The notes under the pieces: model-generated
Databases searched by the model: none
The model's input: the letters and a program-made list of their open reading frames with translations, nothing else
Told to the model about the DNA's origin: nothing
Assembly (NCBI RefSeq): GCF_028372415.1
Contig: NC_092872.1
Coordinates: 393,751,853-393,815,852, forward strand
Reading direction: 5' to 3'
DNA length: 64,000 nt
Source of the DNA: Notamacropus eugenii
Taxonomy: Eukaryota > Chordata > Mammalia > Diprotodontia > Macropodidae
Part shown: one piece after another, positions 48,511 to 59,667 of the stretch
Position numbering within the stretch: the first letter of the stretch is position 1
How the letters are laid out: every line of letters begins with the position of its first letter
Made by a program: the position numbers and the translations under genes

Positions 48511-49544
48511 TGCTTCATCTGAAACTTATGCAAGTTAGAGTCTTGGAGAGCTGCTTGGGGCACTAAGATGGTTAAATAACTTGTTCTGATCACACAGCTG
48601 GTATCACCATCTCTATCAGAGACAGATATAAATGGAAATCTTCCTACCGCTAGGCTTTTCAGAGCAGGTACTTAACAGATGTTTGTTGAATTGGAAAGTA
48701 TTGACTTGGACAATGTTGTGGTAGCTTGATTACTTCAACTATAGAGGACTTTAACTAAGTTAATTAAAATGTCCTTTCTTTTATAGGCATTCTGGAGTAC
48801 TATAGCTGCTATTATGGGCTGTCCTCTGGTGGTGCTATTTTTGTGTAATTGAGAACCCTCAGGGTGACTTTTATAAGTGAATGACATCAGGGATATAATG
48901 GGAAGAGCCAAAGGAAGTCACTTGTACATATTCCTACTTGGAGTCACGAAAAGAAACAAGAAAAACTAAGTTGGGGAAATTATTATAGAGGAGTTTGTCC
49001 CCTCCTTCATCTCAGTGTTAGTTACTTTTGAGAAAGAAAGGAGTCATCCTCTACCTAACTTTTCAGAGAAGGTAGAAAAAAGTGATTTTCAATTGTGCAT
49101 TTTTTTGTATTGACTGAAGAGGGCAAGGACATACAGTCCATAGCGAAGGATGAACACAACTTGTGAGTAGACCGAGATGTCTAAATGGGGACCCAGCAAG
49201 CTGGATAACTCCCTTCCTTCTGCTCTCTCCCCTCCTCTCCTCTCCCCTCCCCTTCTTTCTTGTCTCACCTAAAGCCTTGGACTGCTTGCACTCTGAAGCT
49301 CATGTATTGAACAGGGAAGGGTCCCTGCCCAAACTCACTCAATGGTTGGACCCTCCTGGTTTGGAGTGAATGTCAATAGTAACAGTTTCTCTTTCAAACA
49401 ACAACCCTGAGGCCCCTGCCCCTCTCAGAGTGAATTATCTATTTATTTTCTCTTTTCTATTAAAGGGGCCATCCAGCTGACTACCTTTTTAAGAGACCTA
49501 TTCACTGAATGGACATTACCTCACTTTAAGTGAGTACTTGAAAA
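48511..49544. other. No recognised gene; CT-rich tract at 49215-49260
   Basis: Mixed unique sequence with a pyrimidine-rich tract of ctcccc units. No supported coding frame. Confidence 0.4.
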
Positions 49545-49770
49545 GGCCTTAGCCTAAAAGGTCAAGGTCTCCCATTGCATCCTGGGCAGCCTTCAGTCAT
49601 CCTGATGAATATCTGGTTCACAGAATCCAGACAGCTCAGGAGAAAAGTGAGGCTGGTGACCTTGAACAACCCTCTCTCACTCAAATCAAAGTCAAGTGCA
49701 AGTCATGTCATAATTTCTTGGCTGTCATGGTCCTCTTCAAAAATGACAGACAAACACAACCATTATATTG
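49545..49770 (+). mobile_element. Marsupial SINE, fuller copy
   Basis: Begins in the phrase ggccttagcctaaaaggtca and contains catcctgatgaatatctggt, agtgaggctggtgaccttga and caagtgcaagtcatgtcata. It matches 13760-13933 in the opposite orientation. The end phrase acagacaaacacaacc resembles a LINE-derived tail. The family is not named with confidence. Confidence 0.7.
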
Positions 49771-49799
49771 AGCAGAGTAACTAAGTGGTCCACAGTGGA

Positions 49800-50160
49800 T
49801 TAAAGTTACCATATTGCTATTATGGTGTGCAGTGTTGCCCTACATCTGCTCACTTCACTTTGTATCAGTTCATATAGTTTTTCCAGGTTTTCCTGAAGTC
49901 ATCCCCATCATCATTTCTTATAGCACAACAGTATTCCATCACAATCATATACCAGAACTTGTTGATGGGCATCCCTTCAATTTCCATTTATTTGCCACTG
50001 CAAAAAAGAGTTGTTATAAATATTTTTGTACATGTCGATTCTTTTCCTTTGATCCTGTTGGAGTACAGACATAGTAATGGTATTGCTGGGTCAAGGAATA
50101 TGCACAGTCTTGTAGTCTTTTTGGCATAGTTGCAAATTGTTCTCCAGGACCTTTGACATG
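49800..50160 (-). mobile_element. L1 ORF2 C-terminal fragment
   Basis: Minus-strand: acagtattccatcacaatca, gttgatgggcatcccttcaa, aaatatttttgtacatgtcg. This parallels 4040-4200 of the young L1. Truncated at both ends. Confidence 0.75.
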
Positions 50161-50278
50161 CCACTTTCTTAAGGTGCACTGCATACCTGAAAGATCATTT
50201 TGATTGCCAGTAGTGGTTGGTAACTTGACAAGACCTGAAGAATGTTGGGTTTGTAAGAAAGTTATAATCTAAGAAAAA

Positions 50279-50337
50279 TACCAAGAAAATATACATATGG
50301 TCCTCTTTCCCTACCAAGAAAATATACATATGGTCCT
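50279..50337. repeat. Local 26-bp direct repeat next to solo LTR
   Basis: 50279-50304 is repeated exactly at 50312-50337 with a 7-bp spacer. The second copy ends at the LTR boundary, so the LTR target sequence tggtcc occurs in both copies. Confidence 0.85.
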
Positions 50338-50933
50338 GCCAGGCCTAGAGGCCTGTGGGCTACCTGAGTCTTCCCTTACCTCTATCGGAGGTCTTTGGTT
50401 GGCCAAACCGGATGCTCGTATGAGAGAAAGGACGTTCCAGAGTCGAACAAGGGTTGAGCTTTATTTCAGGGTCTAGTAACAAGTGCAGGGGAATTCTTCC
50501 TTAGGAGGGAGCGAAGAATCTCCCAAGGAGGCAAAGATCTTACAATAAGAGATTGGAAGTAGAAGTGTAAGTGGGGAGAGAGGGGGAGGGGAGAGAAGAA
50601 AGAGGGAAAGCGGAGCCTTGTCTTGTCCGCTCCGCACCCCTCTGCCCAAGAGAACTTTCAGGCTTTCCTGATCCTACTTAAGCTCTCCAGGCGTATAGTT
50701 TGCATCTGAATACCGTGCTGTTAGGTGTGCCCAGATCCGGACAATCTCGAGGGCAGGGAGAGCTCTCTCCCATCACGTCTCTCACGGGAAGAGGCGGAAA
50801 TACACGAAATAGCTCGGTTCACCTCGATTCCCGGTCATTTCCTGGGGGGTCTCGTGAGAACTCTAAGATTTAGAAGTTCCCACCTTTACCCGCCCGAGAC
50901 TGTCCACATGGAATTGAGCTTCCATCCCCAGCA
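50337..50933 (-). mobile_element. Solo class II LTR
   Basis: A 597-bp LTR, plus-strand ends tgccaggcc and ccccagca, flanked by a perfect 6-bp TSD tggtcc (50331-50336 and 50934-50939). It is a diverged relative of the 5' LTR at 58907-59513, sharing the polyadenylation signal (plus-strand tttatt at 50460-50465) and the U5 splice-donor-like GAGGTAAGG. A 6-bp TSD is usual for betaretrovirus-like elements. Confidence 0.9.
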
Positions 50934-50939
50934 TGGTCC

Positions 50940-51469
50940 TATTTGGGAATGCTGCATTGTATGATCAGTCACAAAATACAAGAGCAGAAACAGAGCAAGT
51001 ATGGTTTTACTTTAGTCTCATTATTGTAAAACTGCTTTGCGGTAATCACACATACCAAATCTTCTGGGGTTGGGTTTACTGAGTCTCATAGATATGACTT
51101 TATTATTCCTCAATAGGGTTATTTTTATTCATTATTTGTGGGTTTCCCTTGGTGTTCAACTCCCCTCTGATGTTTATGGTTTGTACTCTATTTCCATGGT
51201 TAAAATTCACTGTGCTCAGGGGTTTCTTATGCTAATGTGCAAAATCCCATTGCAGCCCATTGTCTTATGGGATGCATCATGATTTCTGGCCTCTCTAGGC
51301 CATGGTTATATAAAACTAAGGAGAAGTACTTCTTTATTCTGTTCTATTAGCTGACTTCTTCTCTCTGCATCTAAGTAACCACATCTGTAAAAAAGATGTG
51401 AACTGTTTATCTTCTACATGGATTCTGGTAAAGATTATACTACCTTAAAGCATAGTGGAAAGAGGTTTG
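50940..51469. other. No recognised feature
   Basis: AT-rich sequence, no repeat or gene recognised. Confidence 0.4.
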
Positions 51470-51501
51470 TAATATGAGTCAGAAGACCTACCATCTAGTC
51501 T

Positions 51502-51693
51502 AGAAGTCCTTAACCTTTTAGTGTGATAGATGTCTTTGGGAACCTGGTGAAGTCTGTGGATCCCTTCTCAAAAAAATGTTTTTAAATGCATACAGTAAAA
51601 GACATAGAAATATAGAGGAAACCAATTACATTGAAGTATAGTTACTACAATTTTTTTTTTAATGTTTCTGGACTTCAGTTTAAGACCCCCTGA
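51502..51693. mobile_element. hAT-type non-autonomous DNA element
   Basis: A 192-bp element with an 8-bp TSD tctagtct (51494-51501 and 51694-51701) and imperfect terminal inverted repeats (agaagtccttaacc and its counterpart tttaagaccccctga). An 8-bp TSD and this size fit a hAT MITE. It is inserted in a MIR-like SINE whose pieces lie at about 51465-51493 and 51702-51730. Confidence 0.75.
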
Positions 51694-51754
51694 TCTAGTC
51701 TCAGTTTCACCAGCTATGTGATATTTGCCTCAGAAAAAAATTGTTTATTAATTC

Positions 51755-51880
51755 AACAAGCATTTCTATGTACCTGGTACTGTGCTGGCACTGGGACTAC
51801 AGAGACAAATAAACAAAAACAAAAAAGCTGTCCCTATATTCAAGGAGTTTGCATTTAATTGGAGGAAATAAAATAATACA
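51755..51880 (+). repeat. Ancient interspersed repeat fragment
   Basis: Phrases acctggtactgtgctggcac and caaggagtttgcatttaatt recur in similar order at 53455-53620. Confidence 0.45.
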
Positions 51881-52774
51881 GAATTATATCCTATACAATC
51901 ATTTTCCTCGCTTATAAATGTAAAAATTGGATAATATGATACCTGATGCTTTTTCTTCATGGAAAAAAAAATCCCATTATTCTGTTAGTAGCAACGCTAG
52001 AGACACAGACCTCTATAAATGGAGTTGAGCTTTTTCTCTGAGGAGGGAATGTCTAACTTTTTGAAGACATATTAGTTTTTTCAGATCCACAATGTACCCC
52101 TTAGTAAACTGGTTCTTCCAGATTATTGAGTGATATCTTAAGAGAGTTAATGCATTTCCCCAAAAAAGAGACATTTAATCCTTTCTCACTAGTATTTTCA
52201 GACCCATCAAGTGCTAAGTAATGATATGGTTTCCATGACAACTTTGAGGCACACTGTATTTTTTTTTATTTCTCTTCCAAAGTGTCTATTACCACTCTAT
52301 CATCTAGTTGTTCATCAATGAGAGTAATTCTGACAGAGGTTAAGTAAGGTGTTTCTGTCTCCTGTTGCCTTTGCATAATTTGGCTTTATCTTCATTGATT
52401 CTGAAAAACCTCAAACTGTTAAAGACAAGTCAGAGCACATCATTGGTTAAAAGTTTAAAGGGAGCATGGCGACTTTATCTCAATATAGTTTGTCTACAAA
52501 AAGTGTTAATTACTTGGCTCATCTCAAGAGATAAAAACTAGGAACCGAGTTCATAAAGTAAATGGGAAGGAGGAGAAGAGAAAGAAGAGGTAACAGGGAT
52601 CATCAGAATTTAGGCCATTTTAAAGACCATTTTTAATTGTGTAAAAGTTATCATATATTTGTGAGTTGTCTCTTCAAAAATCACTATTTGCCTTTGGTGC
52701 TACCAGTATAAAAAAATGATAAGCAGAATCGGATAAAGTCCCCCAGGAATTTTTCTCAAAGAGGTAGCATGGTT
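51881..52774. other. No recognised feature
   Basis: AT-rich DNA without supported genes or repeats. Confidence 0.4.
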
Positions 52775-53000
52775 CAAGGGGCAGAGTCCTAGATTTATAG
52801 TGACAAGACAGGATTGATTCTTAGCTCTTCTGTTTACTACTGTGTGATATGGTAACACTCAATAACAAGCCACTCAGGTTTCTCTGAGCCTCAGTTTCTT
52901 TTTTAGCTAAAAAGAAACAATAAACCCCAAACTTCTGATTGTTCTATCTCATAAGGTTGTGAAGAAAGAGCACTAAACACTAAAGCTCTAGGTAACTGTG
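52775..53000 (-). mobile_element. MIR-like SINE
   Basis: Reverse-oriented: agtgacaagacaggattgat, tctctgagcctcagtttctt, cataaggttgtgaagaaaga. Confidence 0.6.
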
Positions 53001-54149
53001 AATTGTTAATACAATTATTGTTATTATTTGGTCTTTTACTTTTTAACACCTCTTGGTGCAGTTTCATGTTTTCTGCTCCTGGCCAAACTGCCATGAACTA
53101 CATCATTAACCCTAAACTCTGGGGAGCCGATCCCATAACAGTCTCTTTGATATTAGATTAGATACCTTCCAGGCTGCATTTAATTGACTGACTTTCTATG
53201 GGAATAGTCAGTTCCCACACATTCCTACTGCTTCATTTGCCCATGCTTACTTTGCTAGCTAGCTTGGAGACTCCCTTTACATAAATGAAGAAGGCTGTGA
53301 AAATCGAGGATTGTTTCTAAATGCCCCTTTTCTATAATTATATCTTAGAAGTCTTCGGGATCTGCTCCCTTTAAGCGTAGGGCGTGCATCAGATAAGATA
53401 AGTGGCATCGTCATGGGCTAAGATTTGAAAAGGTAAATGGTATGAATGAATGAATTAAAAGCAATTTGTTAGCATTTACTATATGGCAGGATCTGTGTTA
53501 AGTTTTATTTCTTGGCAGGGGGTGGGGGAAGAGCGATACAAATATTGTGAAAGGAATCAAGACAATTCCTGTTCTCCAGGAATTTTCATTCTAATAGGGA
53601 AGACAACATGTAAAGGGTGTCTAAAAAAGGAGTGTGGGTGAAGAGGAGAGAAAAATTTGGAAATGGTCCAGGAAAGAGTCATGGAGTTTGCTTTACTTTC
53701 AGGCAAGGTAAAGTAGAATTTAACATTTCAGATTCTAGGATCCCAAGGCAGAGACTGTGTTCTATTGGGAGGGAGATGAAGAAAATGGCCAGAGTGATCA
53801 AGAAAGATGGAATGGTTTTGAGAACAAATTGCTAGCAGTAAAATTGCAATTGAGTCTATTGAGGAAGAAAAAGGGGATGTGTCAAATAAGGGTATTATGG
53901 TTACAGAGCATAGTGAGCATTAAACTTGAATCTAAAATGGACATGTACAAGAATTGAGAGCTGGGAAGTTAACTGAGGACACACTTGTGTTTAAGGAGTG
54001 GCAGACTCCTGTAAAAGAAAACAGTGTTAGGAAGATTAAAAAGATAAGCTAAGATTTGCAATAAATTTTAAATGCAATAAATGTTAATAAAAAAGCTTAG
54101 TCCTTTTCCCCCTCCTTTGATCTTTGAGGAATAAAGGCAAAAGAAAAAG
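53001..54149. other. Mostly unique; old repeat at 53455-53700
   Basis: The piece at 53455-53700 (phrases ttagcatttactatatggca, ctccaggaattttcattcta) belongs to the same ancient repeat type as 51755-51880 and 57190 onward. The rest is unassigned. Confidence 0.4.
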
Positions 54150-56485
54150 GACTGGGAAAAAAAAATATTCCAATTTTCTTTTTTTAAATAAAAATTTGAG
54201 TTCCAAATTTTCTACCTCCCTCTTTTCCTCTCTCTCTAACACAGTAAACAACTTGGTATAGGTTATATATGTGCGATCATCTAAAACATATTTCCATATT
54301 AGTCATGTTGTGAAAGAAGCAACATCCAAAAGGAGGGAAAAACATGACTAAAATAAAGAAAGTGAAAATAGTATGCTTTGATGTGCATTCAGACTCCATT
54401 GTTCTTTCTCTGAATATGGATAACATTTTCTGTGATGAGTTTTTTGGAATTATCTTGGATCATTGTACTTCTGAGAAGAGCTAAGTCAATCATAGTTGAT
54501 CATCATACAATGTTGCTGTTACTGTGTACAGTGTTCTCTTGGTTCTGCCCACTTCACTTTGCATTAGTCCATGTAAGTCTTCCCAAGTTTTTTTGAACTC
54601 CACCTGCTCATAATTTTTTAGAGCACAATAGTATTCCATTGCATTCATATACCACAACTTGTTTAGCCATTCCTTAATTGATGGGCATCCATCTCCTCAA
54701 TTTCCAGTTCTTTGTCACCACAAAAAGAACTGCTATAAATATTTTTGTACATGCATGCAGGTCCTTTCCTGCCCCTTTTTTATGATCTCTTATAAAGACA
54801 TTGTAGTGGTATTGCTGGATCAAAGGATATACACAGCTTGATAGCCCTTTGGGCATAGTTCCAAATTGTTCTCCAGACTGTCCATTTTTCTCCCCTGAAT
54901 TATTATACTCACTTTTTCTGAGTTGTAATCCTAGATCCTTTGCTTTCTAGGATATTAAATTTCAAACCCTCTGATCTTTTAATGTAGAAATGCTAAATCT
55001 TGTGTTATTTTGACTGTGGCTCCATGTTATTTGAATTATTTCCTTCTGGCTCCCTGCAATATTTTCTCCTTGCTTTGGGAGCTCTGAATATTCCTAGGAG
55101 TTTTCATTTCGGGATGTCTTTCATGATTTGATTTGTGGATTCTTTAAGTTTCTATTTTACCCCCTGGTTCTAGAATATAAAGGTAGAGCTTTTTTGAAAA
55201 TATAATTTCTTGAAAAAGGATGTCTAGGCTCTTTTTTTTTGATCATGTCTTTCAGGTAGTCCAATAATTTTAAACTGATCTCTCCTGGATCTGTTTTCCA
55301 AGTCAGTTGATTTTTCAATGAAATAGTTCCCATTTTCTTCTATTTCTTTGATCTTTTGATTTTGTTTATTGTTTCCTGATTCCTCATGAAGTCATTACTT
55401 TCTACTTGCCTGATTTTTTTTTATTTTTTTTATTTTTTATTTTTTAATGTTTAACAATCACTCCCATACAATTGCGATTTTATCCCCCCCACCTACCCCC
55501 CACTACCCCCCTCCCTCCCCACGCCTGATTTTTTTTTTGAGAAATTATTTCTTTGGTGAGCTTTTGTACAGCTTTTTTTCATTTGGCCAATTCTACTTTT
55601 TAAGGAGTTCTTTTCTTCAATGAAGTTTATTTTTACCTTTTTTCCCCATTTGGTCACATTCTTCTTTTTAAGGAGTTCTCTTCTTCAGTGAATTTTTGTA
55701 TATCTTTTTACATTTGGCCAATTCTGCTTTGAGGCATTGTTCTCTTCAATGGATTTTTGTACCTCTTTTACCATTTGGCATGTTCTTTTTTTAAAGATGT
55801 TATTTTCTTCTGTAATTTTTTGTTCCTCCTTTAAGATGCTATTGACTCTTTTTTCATTATTTTCCTGCATCACTCTCATTTCTCTTGCCATTCTTCCTCT
55901 GTCTCTCTTATTTGATTTTTAAAATCCTTTTTGAGCTTTTCCATTCCTATGACCAATTCACATTTTCCTTTGAGGCTTTTGCTATAGCCATTTTGACTTT
56001 GTTGCCTTCTGAATGTGTGTTTCGATCTTCTTTGTCACCATAGTAATTTTCTATAGTCAGAATTTTCTTCTGTTATTTATTCATTTTCTAGTCTATTTCT
56101 TGATTTTTAACTCTGTGCTAAAGTGGGACTCTGCTTCTGGGTTAGAAGGTGTACTTTCCAAAACTTCAGAGGTTTTATGCAACTATTTTCAGAGCTGGTA
56201 TTTTGGGGGGGTCTATAAGCTTTCAGTTCTTGCAAGATGGTATGATCTAAGGAAAGGTGTGTTTACTACTCTCTTGGCCCGTGCTGTGGTCTTTGAGTGA
56301 TGGTAACTCTGTTCTCTGCCCTGGAACTGTGTCCAGGGTCCTTGCTTCTTTGTAGATATGAACTCTGGTGCATTAGTATTCCTCTTTCTGGAACTGCCAA
56401 CCAGGACTGTGACATAGAACTGAATATGGGCAATACAAAGGGGTCCTGCCCCCAGTACCAGCAAAGGGACCCCTGGAATCTTCTG
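54150..56485 (-). mobile_element. L1 remnant lacking most of ORF2
   Basis: Minus-strand L1 with its parts in order: 3' region (54170-54560), ORF2 C-terminus (54560-54876, the same phrases as 4020-4200), then directly ORF1 (about 54883-55915) and a 5' untranslated region to about 56485. Nearly all of ORF2 is missing at the 54876-54883 junction. ORF1 is broken by stops; its coiled-coil region remains readable in 55685-55891. A separate short L1 tail is nested at 55412-55522. Confidence 0.65.
55412..55522 (-). mobile_element. 5'-truncated L1 tail nested in older L1
   Basis: About 110 bp of T-rich tail plus L1 3' end, almost identical to 3510-3621 of the young L1 (shared phrases atgtttaacaatcact, ccacctaccccccact, ccctccctccccacg). 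Flanked by the repeat gcctgattttttttt (from 55407 and from 55523), a TSD. It shows that the young L1 family moved after the host L1 had decayed. Confidence 0.85.
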
Positions 56486-57160
56486 ACTATTTGGCCAATC
56501 ACCTTATAATACAGTTTGAGATCTGGTATGGCTCAACCACCTTCCTTCACATCTTTTTCATCGATTCTCTTGACTTCCTTGACCTTTTGTCCCTTCTAGA
56601 TGAATTTTGTTATTAATTTTTCTAGCTCTCTAACATAATTTTTGGTAGTTTGGTTGGTATGACAATGAATAAATAGATTAATTTATGTAGAATTGTCATT
56701 TGACTCAGCTTACCCATGAGCAATTGATATTGTCCCAGTTTTTTATATCTGACCTTATTTGTGTGAAAAGTGCTTCGCAATTGTGTTTATATAGTTCCTG
56801 AGTTTGTCTTGGCAGGTAGACTTGCAAGTATTTTATATCATCTACAATGATTTTAAATGGAATTTCTCTTTCTATCTCTTGCTGCTGGGCTTTGTTGGTA
56901 ATATAGAAATGCTGATGATTTATGCGGGTTTATTTTATATCCTACAAATATGCTAAGGTTGTTAATTATTTCAAGTAGCTTTTAGTTGATTCCTTAGGGT
57001 TCTCTAAGTGTACCATCAATATTATCTGCAAAGTGTGATAGCTTTATTTCTTCATTGCCTATTCTAATTCCTTCAATTTTTTTCTTCTCTTATCGCTAAA
57101 GCTAACAGTTCTAGTAAAAGATAGAATAATAGTGGCTTCCAATTTTCAAAAAAAAAGAGA
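56486..57160 (-). mobile_element. L1 ORF2 fragment (RT region)
   Basis: Minus-strand sequence homologous to the old L1 at 41850-42300 (phrases ggttggtatgacaatgaata, gggctttgttggtaatatag, ttccttagggttctctaagt). It abuts the L1 above but is a different ORF2 section, so it is either a separate insertion or a rearranged part. Confidence 0.65.
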
Positions 57161-57189
57161 AAAATACAGATTAGTCCTCAAGGATCATA

Positions 57190-57820
57190 TATACTAATGA
57201 ATAAAACATGTAAATAACTTGAAATGAATAGATATATGTAGAGTAGATGGAAGGTAATGTGAAAGTGAAGGCATTGTCATCTGAAGACAATGGGAAGCAT
57301 TTTCTGCAAAAGATAGGTTTTGAGATAAACCTTGGATGAAGCCAGGAAAATAAAAGGTGGAAGTGAGTAGGGAAGATCATTCCAGACCCAGGGGATAGCC
57401 AACATAAAGGCAATGAGGTAGAAGATTGAGTTTCAAATTCAAGAGACTTCAAGTAGGTCATTTTAGGTAGATCATAAATGCTTGAAAGCCAGTAAAGTGT
57501 AAGACTAGAGGAGGGCCAGGTTTTAAAGAGCTTTAAATACCACACCAAGAACTTCATATTTGATCCTGAAGGTAATCAGAAATCATTGTAGTTTATTGAG
57601 AAGGGAGTTAATGTGGTCATATCTTTAATTTAGGAAAAAATAACTTGGTAACTGAATGGAAGATGGTTTGGAACGGGGAGAGATGAATCAGAGAAATCAG
57701 TTTAAAGACTAAAGACAATAATCCAGGCAAGAGGTAATGGGGGTCTGAACCAGGCTTGTGACTGTATGAGTGGAGAAAAGGGGATATATACTGGAGATGT
57801 TGAGAAGGCAGACATGACAG
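57190..57820 (+). repeat. Ancient repeat that hosts two LTR insertions, left part
   Basis: Old dispersed repeat with phrases gggatagccaacataaaggc, ttaaagagctttaaatacca, atttgatcctgaaggtaatc and aatccaggcaagaggtaatg. It continues at about 58727-58906 and again at 63826-64000 on the far side of the two insertions. Family not assigned. Confidence 0.5.
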
Positions 57821-58726
57821 TGATGGAATCCTAACAAAGCTGCCTCAACCCCAATATTCTAACTTCTTTATGGTCCCTCACCCAAAGAGTTGACATGTTT
57901 TGATTTAACCACACAATCTGGATTTAGCCTCACCACCAGCCTCCAGACTCAATCACAAGCTTCACTGAACAGCAGGACCACTGCCCCTGCATAGCCACCG
58001 TACCTCTCCCACACTCAATATTCTAACTTCCTCATGTATGCTTTACTGCCTCACCAGAACAACAGATGTGTCCATGAACCCATATTTGTCACTAGAACAG
58101 CAGGCATGTCCACGTGATGGAACGTTAGCCATTTTCTCTAGCTAGTCTCTGCCTCCCATATCCAGTTCTCATGACTAAACAGGTGTGTCTATGCACTCAA
58201 CCACAATCATATCATCCATTTAGTCCAAGATAGAACCACAATATCTAACTATCCATCTTGACCAGACAGGACCACAATAGCTAGCCAATGAGAAAGTAGC
58301 ATGACCAGGATGTCTGGCCACCAAACCATGGAAGAGTCTTCCCCTAAGATAGCACCTGTGCAGTAATAGTAAAGAACTGACCTAGAGTAAAAGAAGCTTA
58401 TTATGATACTATCATACATAAATGCCCCCCACCAGTAGGTTTTTCTGTATGCATTGTAAGTAACCAAATGTGTAGTTCCACTGAGGCCAGAACTCCTCCC
58501 ATATTACTTAATCCCTTGACAAACTCCTCCTGCCTTTTTTAACATTCATAATTTCTATTTTGTAATCGGCATCATCATACTATAAAATTGTCTGTCTTGT
58601 CTTACTAAGCTGCTGATATTTCTTGGAACCTAGCTTGCTTCTGAGTGGTGTCAATCCTCAATAAATTCCTGTTCTTGGTTGGAGATCCTCTGAGCCTGAA
58701 TTCTTTGAGATGACCCCTACACCACA
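57821..58726 (+). mobile_element. Solo LTR-like element, unrelated to class II LTR
   Basis: About 0.9 kb interrupting the ancient repeat, starting TGATGG and ending near ctacaccaca. It has a TATAAAA at 58581-58587 and AATAAA at 58660-58665 with LTR-like spacing, followed by ctctgagcctg. An internal near-duplicate (caatattctaacttc near 57853 and 58016) is present. No clean TSD was found, so the end points and the LTR call are provisional. Confidence 0.5.
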
Positions 58727-58906
58727 TCATAAAAGTGCAACAAAAAGACCCTATATTTTGTGGAATGAGTGAGAGTGAAGAATCAAGAATGACACTGAGG
58801 TTTTCATTGTGGGTGACTGGGAGAATCTTTGGTAATAACAAGGAACATAAGAAGGGGCTGAGGTTTCATTGGAAACAATAAGTTCTGTTTTTGACACATT
58901 AACTAT
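58727..58906 (+). repeat. Ancient repeat, middle part
   Basis: Resumes with gaatgagtgagagtgaagaa and agttctgtttttgacaca. Its last six bases, aactat, are the left TSD of the provirus. Confidence 0.5.
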
Positions 58907-59513
58907 TGTTGGGACTGGAAGCTCAAATCCGTGTGGACAGTCTCGGGCAGGTAAAAGTGGGACTTCTAAATCTTAGAGTCTTACGAGGCCCTCCATGAAC
59001 AGCGGGGGTTCGAGAAGGTCAGACTGAGCTAGCTCGGCTAGCTCGGGTATTTCCGCCTCTCCCCCGGAGATACCTGATGGGTGGAGTCTCCCTGCCCTCG
59101 AGGTCGTCCCGGATTGGAGCACACCTAGTTACCTAACAGCAAGGTATTGAGATGCAAACTGTGTGGCTGAAGATTAAGTAGGATTGAGGAAGCCTAAAAG
59201 CTCTCTTAGCACGTGTGGAGCCAAAGAGAAAAGTAGGGCTCCGCTTCTTTTCTTTCCTCTCTCCCCTCCCCCTCTCTCCCCGCTTATACTTCTACTTCCA
59301 ATCCCTTAAGCTTAGCCTTCTTAGGAAATCTCCCCCTCTTTGTCCTAAGAAAGAAGACCCCCTGCACTTGTAACCGAAACCCTGTAATAAAGCTCAACCC
59401 CTGTTTGACTCTGGAACGTCCTTTCTCTCATACGTGCATCCGGCGTGGCCAGCCGAAGACCTGGACAGGTAAGAAAGACTCGGGTAGCCCAATACAGGCC
59501 TCTAGGCTTGGCA
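58907..59513 (+). repeat. Class II 5' LTR
   Basis: 607 bp with TG...CA ends (tgttgggac and ggcttggca). It is related to the solo LTR at 50337-50933. A polyadenylation signal AATAAA lies at 59386-59391, followed by a C-rich, then T-rich stretch. No canonical TATAAA was found. A strong splice-donor sequence lies in the U5 part at 59466-59474. Confidence 0.9.
59466..59474 (+). promoter_or_regulatory. Candidate splice donor in U5
   Basis: CAG/GTAAGA, a full match to the donor consensus, with the cut after 59468. The solo LTR keeps GAG/GTAAGG at the same place, so the donor was preserved across diverged copies. It could supply the 5' exon of a spliced env transcript. Confidence 0.6.
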
Positions 59514-59515
59514 GT

Positions 59516-59533
59516 TGGTGCCCCAACAGGGAT
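59516..59533 (+). other. Primer-binding site
   Basis: tggtgccccaacagggat begins two bases after the LTR, where the tRNA 3' end should pair. It resembles a lysine-type site with differences; the tRNA is not assigned. Confidence 0.7.
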
Positions 59534-59667
59534 TGGGAGCATAGATAATCCTGGGTGCTTTTGGGGTACACCCGGAAGGGGCTGTGAAAGAAGCGAGTCC
59601 CGAATCCTAGATTCGGAAGGAGAGAAAGGGGAGAGAAGCTTCCCAAACCCCTGGGAAAAGGGCAGGG

